Below are positions 4,575-9,208 of a stretch of 9,208 nucleotides of DNA, one piece after another. Numbering within the stretch: position 1 is the first letter of the stretch; each line of letters opens with the position of its first letter. The position numbers and the translations under genes were made by a program. Below the pieces are notes generated by a model that saw nothing but the letters and a program-made list of their open reading frames with translations, made no database searches and was not told the DNA's origin. The DNA comes from DATGZX01 sp035296965 (lineage in GTDB: Bacteria > Planctomycetota > Planctomycetia > Gemmatales > Gemmataceae). The DNA lies in assembly GCA_035296965.1 (NCBI GenBank), contig DATGZX010000362.1, positions 1 to 9,208 of the forward strand, given 5' to 3'.

Positions 4575-5999
4575 GGTTTGTGTCCTCGCTGGTCCGGTGG
4601 CCTCGGGCAGCGGGGGTCCGGCTTGTTGCTGAGTTCCGCCATCTTGTCTGCGCCCATCATGTCCGTGTTCATCTTGGCCTCCCCGATCCCCAGCGGGCGG
4701 AGTGCGAGGCACGGCTGCCGGCCCACGTGCTGTGTGGAGCGGCCGAAGGTAGACGATATCACGTGGGAACACCAGGTCGAGGGTCCAGTCAAGAGCCACG
4801 CGCACCTTGCGCTCCAGGCCCGGTAGCTTGAACAAGTAGACCGTCCGCCAAAGCCACCAGGCAAAGAAACCGGAGAATTTGAGGCCCAGTACCTCCGCCA
4901 CGGCCGACCGCCGGCCCAACCCGGCCAGCAACCCCAACGGTTTGTACTGGAATGGCTCAGGAGTTGTACCGCGCAAGACCGAAACTATGTTCCTGGCGAC
5001 CCAGCGTCCCTGCCTCAAAGCGTGCTGTGCTGTCGGTGGACAGAGCCCTTCCTTGACCAGATCGGGGACTCCAGCGCAATCGCCGAGCGCCCACAGGCCG
5101 GGCCGCCCTTTCACCTGGAGTGTCGGCTCCACTTCAATTCTGCCGCCGGGGGTCTTCGGTAAGTCCAGTTTGTCAACGATGGCACAGGGAGCGATACCAG
5201 CCGTCCAGACTAGTGTCCGGCTAAAGATGTTTGCGCCGTTCGAGAGGCGAATCTGCGTCCCGTCATAAGCAGCGATCCTCGTCTGGAGGACCACTTCAAC
5301 GCCTTGCCGCCGTAGTTTCCTCAAAGCGTAGTCCGAAAGGGATTCACTCACCTCGGGCAGGATTCGGCTGCCGGAATGGACTAACACCATGCGCACCAAC
5401 TCCGAATGTACTCCGGGATAGTAGCGCTCCGCTTCGCGAACAAAATCGTTCAACTCTGCGGCAATCTCCACCCCTGCAAAGCCGCCGCCGGCGACAACAA
5501 AGGTCAGGAGTTCGCGCCGGACCGCTGCGTCCTCTTCCAACTCGGCGTGCTCCAGCTTGTCGATCACATGAGCGTGCAGCGCAGTGGCATCGGCTAGACT
5601 CTTCATGGTCAGCGCGTGCTCCTCCAGCCCCTCTATTCCGAAAAAATTCGAGACCGCCCCAAAAGCCAGGACCAGATGGTCGTACGGCAGAGGATAGATG
5701 CGGCACATCGGGCAGTGAGCGGCCAGAACCAGACGCTGCTCGAGATCCACGACATGGACCTCAGCTTGGCGTACCACCGTCCGGCGTAGCAAAGCACGGA
5801 GCGGAAAGACGATGTGCTTGGGCTGGATCGAACCTGAAGGGACTTCGGGAAGCAAGGGGGTGAAGAGCGAGAAGTTTTCGCCATCCACCAGCGTGATCTC
5901 GACTTCCTTGTCCCGGCGGAGCAGCCGTTCCAACCGCCACGCGGTGTTAACACCGCCGAAGCCCCCGCCCAAAATCACGATTCGCTTCCGTTCAGCCAT
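3903..5999 (-). CDS. Type II NADH dehydrogenase (NDH-2), open in frame into cytochrome b561 domain
   Basis: Residues 1 to about 425 are a complete NDH-2, a membrane-surface flavoenzyme passing electrons from NADH to quinone without pumping protons. GGGFGG (11-16) binds FAD, VVAGGGFAGVE (168-178) is the NAD(H) Rossmann motif, LWALGDCAG (302-310) closes the FAD site, and PPTAQHALRQG (321-331) matches the quinone-site region. An aromatic amphipathic segment at about 374-412 should anchor it to the membrane. There is no stop at the usual family end. A Pro/Gly/Gln-rich stretch (about 425-475) follows, then the cytochrome from M476, giving 698 residues. The start ATG 5999 has GGAG 7 bases upstream. 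The tail may be a real linker or the result of a lost stop codon; the cytochrome also has its own start. C96 and C99 form a CxxC in HCPMCRIY. Confidence 0.85.
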   Translation of the reverse strand: MAERKRIVILGGGFGGVNTAWRLERLLRRDKEVEITLVDGENFSLFTPLLPEVPSGSIQPKHIVFPLRALLRRTVVRQAEVHVVDLEQRLVLAAHCPMCRIYPLPYDHLVLAFGAVSNFFGIEGLEEHALTMKSLADATALHAHVIDKLEHAELEEDAAVRRELLTFVVAGGGFAGVEIAAELNDFVREAERYYPGVHSELVRMVLVHSGSRILPEVSESLSDYALRKLRRQGVEVVLQTRIAAYDGTQIRLSNGANIFSRTLVWTAGIAPCAIVDKLDLPKTPGGRIEVEPTLQVKGRPGLWALGDCAGVPDLVKEGLCPPTAQHALRQGRWVARNIVSVLRGTTPEPFQYKPLGLLAGLGRRSAVAEVLGLKFSGFFAWWLWRTVYLFKLPGLERKVRVALDWTLDLVFPRDIVYLRPLHTARGPAAVPRTPPAGDRGGQDEHGHDGRRQDGGTQQQAGPPLPEATGPARTQTMNRLEPKHPRAVRWMHWINFPVLAVMIGSGLLIYWANDVYTIGLGGVTLFHFFPDWFYRVLHLEHGLATGMAYHFAFMWIFAVNGACYVLYTFLSGEWRHLLPNRHTLRDAWQVVLHDLKLRKAPLPPAKFNGAQRLAYTGVILMGVGSLLTGLAIYKPTQLAWLTDILGGYAWARAEHFALTIAYVLFFVIHIAQVIRAGWNNFRAMVTGYELVAVEEKSHA
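4571..4672 (-). CDS. Candidate 33-residue small protein nested between NDH-2 and cytochrome b, with a DKM-like repeat remnant
   Basis: This small frame differs from the NDH-2/cytochrome frame. It starts at ATG 4672 with GGGGAGG 5 bases upstream, one of the strongest ribosome binding sites in the window, and stops with TGA overlapping the cytochrome ATG (ATGA). Its first residues are MNTDMMGADKMAELSN, and MGADKM recurs exactly in the DKM-repeat lipoprotein at 6304-6504. About 21 of 25 bases agree around this motif. It has no signal peptide, and its tail is Pro/Arg-rich. It may be a real small protein, a leader for translational coupling, or the 3' remnant of a former DKM-repeat gene. Expression is unproven. 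Confidence 0.35.
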   Translation of the reverse strand: MNTDMMGADKMAELSNKPDPRCPRPPDQRGHKP

Positions 6000-6131
6000 C
6001 TTTCCGCTCCGCTCAAAGTCACACTTAGGTTCGCCGGGTGGGTTTCGAAGTCAGCGCCGGGCTGCCATCATGGGCCCACGAAAGTAAGGGGCCTTATCCT
6101 ATATCAGCATGCTTGATTCGGCAGCGGCTTA

Positions 6132-6173
6132 GGACAGATTTCCAATCTGTCCGGTCAGGTTGGAAACCTGACC
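6132..6173. repeat. Double-hairpin REP-like element
   Basis: There are two directly adjacent perfect hairpins, each with a 9 bp stem and 3-base loop. The first is GGACAGATT-tcc-AATCTGTCC (6132-6152) and the second is GGTCAGGTT-gga-AACCTGACC (6153-6173). The second, read on the other strand, is the first with four changed bases that form two compensated stem pairs. Similar sequences occur between genes in planctomycete genomes as far as I recall; the copy number here is unknown. Confidence 0.7.
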
Positions 6174-6245
6174 TACTGCCGGATCCCGCACGGTCATTTA
6201 GCTCGACAGCTCAGCGCTCGCAAGAGATACACTCTGACGGGAGAG

Positions 6246-6274
6246 CGCCGCTTGCCTCCGGCGAGGCAGCGGCG
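6246..6274 (-). terminator. GC-rich hairpin behind the lipoprotein gene, possible terminator
   Basis: The TGCCTC/GAGGCA stem with loop CGGC is extended by CGCCGC/GCGGCG with one bulged base. It begins 30 bases past the lipoprotein stop codon in the direction of transcription. No U-run follows, so it may be an RNA-stabilising hairpin or a repeat rather than a true intrinsic terminator. Confidence 0.35.
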
Positions 6275-6303
6275 TGAACTCCCTCCAGGCGGACAGTCGG
6301 GGC

Positions 6304-6504
6304 CTATTTCATTTTGTCGTCCTTCATTTTGTCGTCCTTCATCTTGTCATCTTTCATTTTGTCCCCGCCCATTTTGTCGGCCCCCATCTTGTCGCCACCC
6401 ATTTTGTCCTTGCTCGAGGACGGGGACGAACCACAGCCCACAGCAGCAAGCGTCAATCCGAGGCCCACTACTGCGATCGCCGCCACCTGCAGAAGCTTTT
6501 TCAT
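6304..6504 (-). CDS. Small lipoprotein made of DKM pentapeptide repeats
   Basis: A 66-residue protein starting at ATG 6504 with AGAGGA 8 bases upstream. MKKLLQ and a hydrophobic stretch lead to a lipobox-like AVGC with C24; the -3 residue is Ala rather than the usual Leu, so lipidation is likely but not certain. After a Ser-rich spacer come seven DKM units at five-residue spacing: DKMGG, DKMGA, DKMGG, three DKMKD and a final DKMK, up to the stop. This resembles the signal-peptide-bearing pentapeptide MXKDX repeat proteins, whose function I do not know. The highly charged, methionine-rich tail could bind metal or be oxidised at Met, but this is speculation. It follows the STAS gene by 67 bp and may be transcribed with it. 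Confidence 0.8.
   Translation of the reverse strand: MKKLLQVAAIAVVGLGLTLAAVGCGSSPSSSKDKMGGDKMGADKMGGDKMKDDKMKDDKMKDDKMK
6307..6408 (-). repeat. 15-bp in-gene tandem repeat encoding DKM units
   Basis: Seven near-identical 15-base units of the GACAAGATGAAGGAC type fill the 3' half of the lipoprotein gene. They alternate between AAA and AAG lysine codons and between GGN-GGN or GGG-GCC and AAG-GAC spacers. Such arrays commonly change length by slippage. Confidence 0.75.
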
Positions 6505-6571
6505 GTCGAGGTTCCTCTGGTTTCAAAGGGATAACTTTTGGTTCTGGTCCTGGAGCACCGATGCCCAGGAA

Positions 6572-6838
6572 TCACTTTTTTTCCATGTGCAATAATTCAG
6601 CGACAAAAGCGGAACACTGGGTGATGGTGATCCCCTGCCGGATCAACTCGCGCATCAATTTGGCCCCAGCCGTATCCATAAAAGTGACTGCGGCGAGATC
6701 GAGACGTATCTGCTCCGACCGGTCAGGCACTTGCATGCAGACATTCCGCAGTTCATCCAGCCAGGGAGCGAGCAGCTTACCCTCAAGCTTGAACGTTACG
6801 GCTGAATCCTTCCGGGACATCTCGGTAATCTTGAGCAC
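6572..6838 (-). CDS. Stand-alone STAS-domain protein (anti-sigma factor antagonist-like)
   Basis: An 88-residue protein that is almost entirely one STAS domain, the fold used by SpoIIAA-type antagonists in partner-switching. The start is GTG 6838 with AGGAG 6 bases upstream; the frame is open to 7000, but that extension looks random and lacks a ribosome site. VTFKLEGKLLAPWLDELR (14-31) is the first strand-helix unit, and IRLDLAAVTFMDTAGAKLM (44-62) is the signature region. In SpoIIAA the phosphorylated serine is the second Ser of DSSG; here the motif is DTAG (55-58), so that position is Ala57 and only Thr56 could be modified. It may therefore work without phosphorylation or be controlled at Thr56. 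It follows the sigma-54 activator gene, and a candidate sigma-54 promoter lies just upstream. Confidence 0.85.
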   Translation of the reverse strand: MLKITEMSRKDSAVTFKLEGKLLAPWLDELRNVCMQVPDRSEQIRLDLAAVTFMDTAGAKLMRELIRQGITITQCSAFVAELLHMEKK

Positions 6839-6870
6839 GTCTCTCTCCTCGCATAACCGAGAGCCCTTCA

Positions 6871-6886
6871 AGCGATTGCTGTGCCT
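6871..6886 (-). promoter_or_regulatory. Candidate sigma-54 promoter for the STAS gene
   Basis: On the minus strand AGGCACAGCAATCGCT has GG and GC separated by exactly 10 bases. Five of six bases match the -24 TGGCAC box and the -12 GC is present, but TT before it is TC. Transcription would start near 6860, about 22 bases before the GTG start and just ahead of its AGGAG. The gene immediately upstream encodes a sigma-54 activator, which makes the call more plausible. Confidence 0.45.
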
Positions 6887-6998
6887 TTTGCCAAGAAAGG
6901 AGGACCGATGCGCGCAAAGGCGTTTTAAGTCAGGACTTGAGATTCGAGAGGGTAAATGAGGGAGTTGCGAGTCTGTTGGTCTTGAAAGAATCACGCTC

Positions 6999-7034
6999 AC
7001 GACATTTCGTAGGAGTTACGACATTTCGTGGGAG

Positions 7035-7040
<6 letters not shown>
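6999..7040. repeat. 19-bp tandem repeat with TCGTA/TACGA dyads at the activator 3' end
   Basis: Two units, ACGACATTTCGTAGGAGTT (6999-7017) and ACGACATTTCGTGGGAGCT (7018-7036), differ at two positions, and a third ACGA follows at 7037-7040. TCGTA-N5-TACGA forms a dyad at 7008-7022, with a near copy at 7026-7040. The activator's stop codon (7035-7037) lies within the second unit. The repeat is about 140-180 bp upstream of the proposed STAS transcription start, a range used by activator sites, but it may instead be a dispersed intergenic repeat. Confidence 0.65.
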
Positions 7041-8933
<1,893 letters not shown>

Positions 8934-9030
8934 CGGACTGCAAGGAAAGGTCGCCACCCTGGACCGCCAGCGACATTATAGCGAAGTGGAAAAACGCCGG
9001 GCCTTCAGCCAGGCCGGCTGTTACCCGAGA

Positions 9031-9047
9031 AAGCCGAACAAGTGCCA
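9031..9047 (-). promoter_or_regulatory. Candidate sigma-54 promoter upstream of the activator gene
   Basis: On the minus strand TGGCACTTGTTCGGCTT has a perfect -24 TGGCAC, exactly 10 bases between GG and GC, and T after GC; the two bases before GC are CG rather than TT. Transcription would start near 9021, leaving a leader of about 90 bases before ATG 8933. It would make the activator autoregulated (inference). Confidence 0.45.
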
Positions 9048-9103
9048 TGTCCGCCTGTGGGCCGCAGACTATACGGCGCGCGGTCAATACTGATGCCAAT
9101 AGG

Positions 9104-9175
9104 CCGTAGCCGCATTCGCCAGAATGCGGGGGGAACTGTGTGAGATAGCCCGCATTCTGGCGAATGCGGCTACGG
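9104..9175. repeat. 27-bp perfect inverted repeat with nested palindromes
   Basis: The left arm 9104-9130 and right arm 9149-9175 are exact reverse complements of 27 bases around an 18-base loop. Each arm also contains its own palindrome, CCGCATTC-GCCA-GAATGCGG in the left arm. Weaker outer inverted repeats, GCGCGGTCAA (9078-9087) and TTGACCGCGC (9191-9200), flank it. This looks like a REP- or MITE-type element; the arms match a short sequence I recall as dispersed in planctomycete genomes. Confidence 0.75.
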
Positions 9176-9208
9176 GGCGATGTCTCATTTTTGACCGCGC
9201 TCAGTATA

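Larger units (their letters stand above)
6000..6303. other. 304 bp gene-free stretch between the lipoprotein gene and the NDH-2 operon
   Basis: This stretch holds the NDH-2 ribosome binding site, a pair of adjacent hairpins (6132-6173) and a GC-rich hairpin (6246-6274) just past the lipoprotein stop. The NDH-2 operon promoter must lie here or upstream, but I find no convincing -35/-10 pair or GG-N10-GC element. Short frames here show no protein-like features. Confidence 0.6.

Noticed and set aside
5231..5863. Plus-strand 210-codon ORF
   Set aside because: It lies opposite the conserved NDH-2 core and reads as low-complexity Arg/Ser/Pro sequence.
6839..7000. N-terminal extension of the STAS protein to an upstream in-frame start at 7000
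   Set aside because: The extension has no domain character and no ribosome site, and would run over the candidate promoter; GTG 6838 has AGGAG at the correct distance.
8975..8980. Exact TATAAT on the minus strand ahead of the activator start
   Set aside because: No acceptable -35 box lies 15-19 bp upstream (the sequence is GC-rich). It remains a possible weak sigma-70 start but is less supported than the GG-N10-GC site.

Overview
The window looks like a moderately GC-rich planctomycete chromosome (inference). The reasons are a tyrosine recombinase of the style common in that phylum, short paired-hairpin repeats between genes, and a GAF-PAS sigma-54 activator next to a tiny STAS protein. All protein genes lie on the minus strand; the only clear plus-strand gene is a tRNA.

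Positions 1-2436 are an accessory region. Positions 1-139 hold five copies of a 25-26 bp repeat that look like the transposase-binding end of an insertion element. It cuts off the 3' end of a basic, HTH-like hypothetical gene (84-887). Upstream of that gene is a tyrosine recombinase (1033-2214) whose box I arginine is a glycine. It has a good sigma-70-type promoter overlapped by a short repeat, and beyond the promoter lies an intact tRNA-Arg(UCU) at 2364-2436. The arrangement suggests an integrated element bordering a tRNA gene that was later hit by another transposon.

Positions 2494-5999 are a redox operon read right to left. It starts with a type II NADH dehydrogenase, continues in the same open frame into a cytochrome b561-type membrane protein, then a Tat-exported sulfite-oxidase-fold molybdoprotein, then an exported CINC thioredoxin. 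The NDH-2/cytochrome junction has an out-of-frame 33-codon ORF with a strong ribosome binding site. That ORF ends in an ATGA overlap with the cytochrome start and carries an MGADKM motif also found in the lipoprotein further right. Together the genes could move electrons from NADH or quinol through the cytochrome b to periplasmic oxidoreductases (inference).

Positions 6000-6303 have no gene. They hold two adjacent 9-bp-stem hairpins with compensatory differences and a GC-rich hairpin behind the lipoprotein gene.

Positions 6304-9208 look like a regulatory unit: a sigma-54-dependent activator (7035-8933), a stand-alone STAS protein (6572-6838) and a small lipoprotein made of DKM pentapeptide repeats (6304-6504). 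Candidate sigma-54 promoters with exact GG-N10-GC spacing lie ahead of the activator and ahead of the STAS gene, suggesting a self-contained circuit. A 19-bp tandem repeat supplies the activator's stop codon, and a 27-bp perfect inverted repeat lies upstream of the activator.
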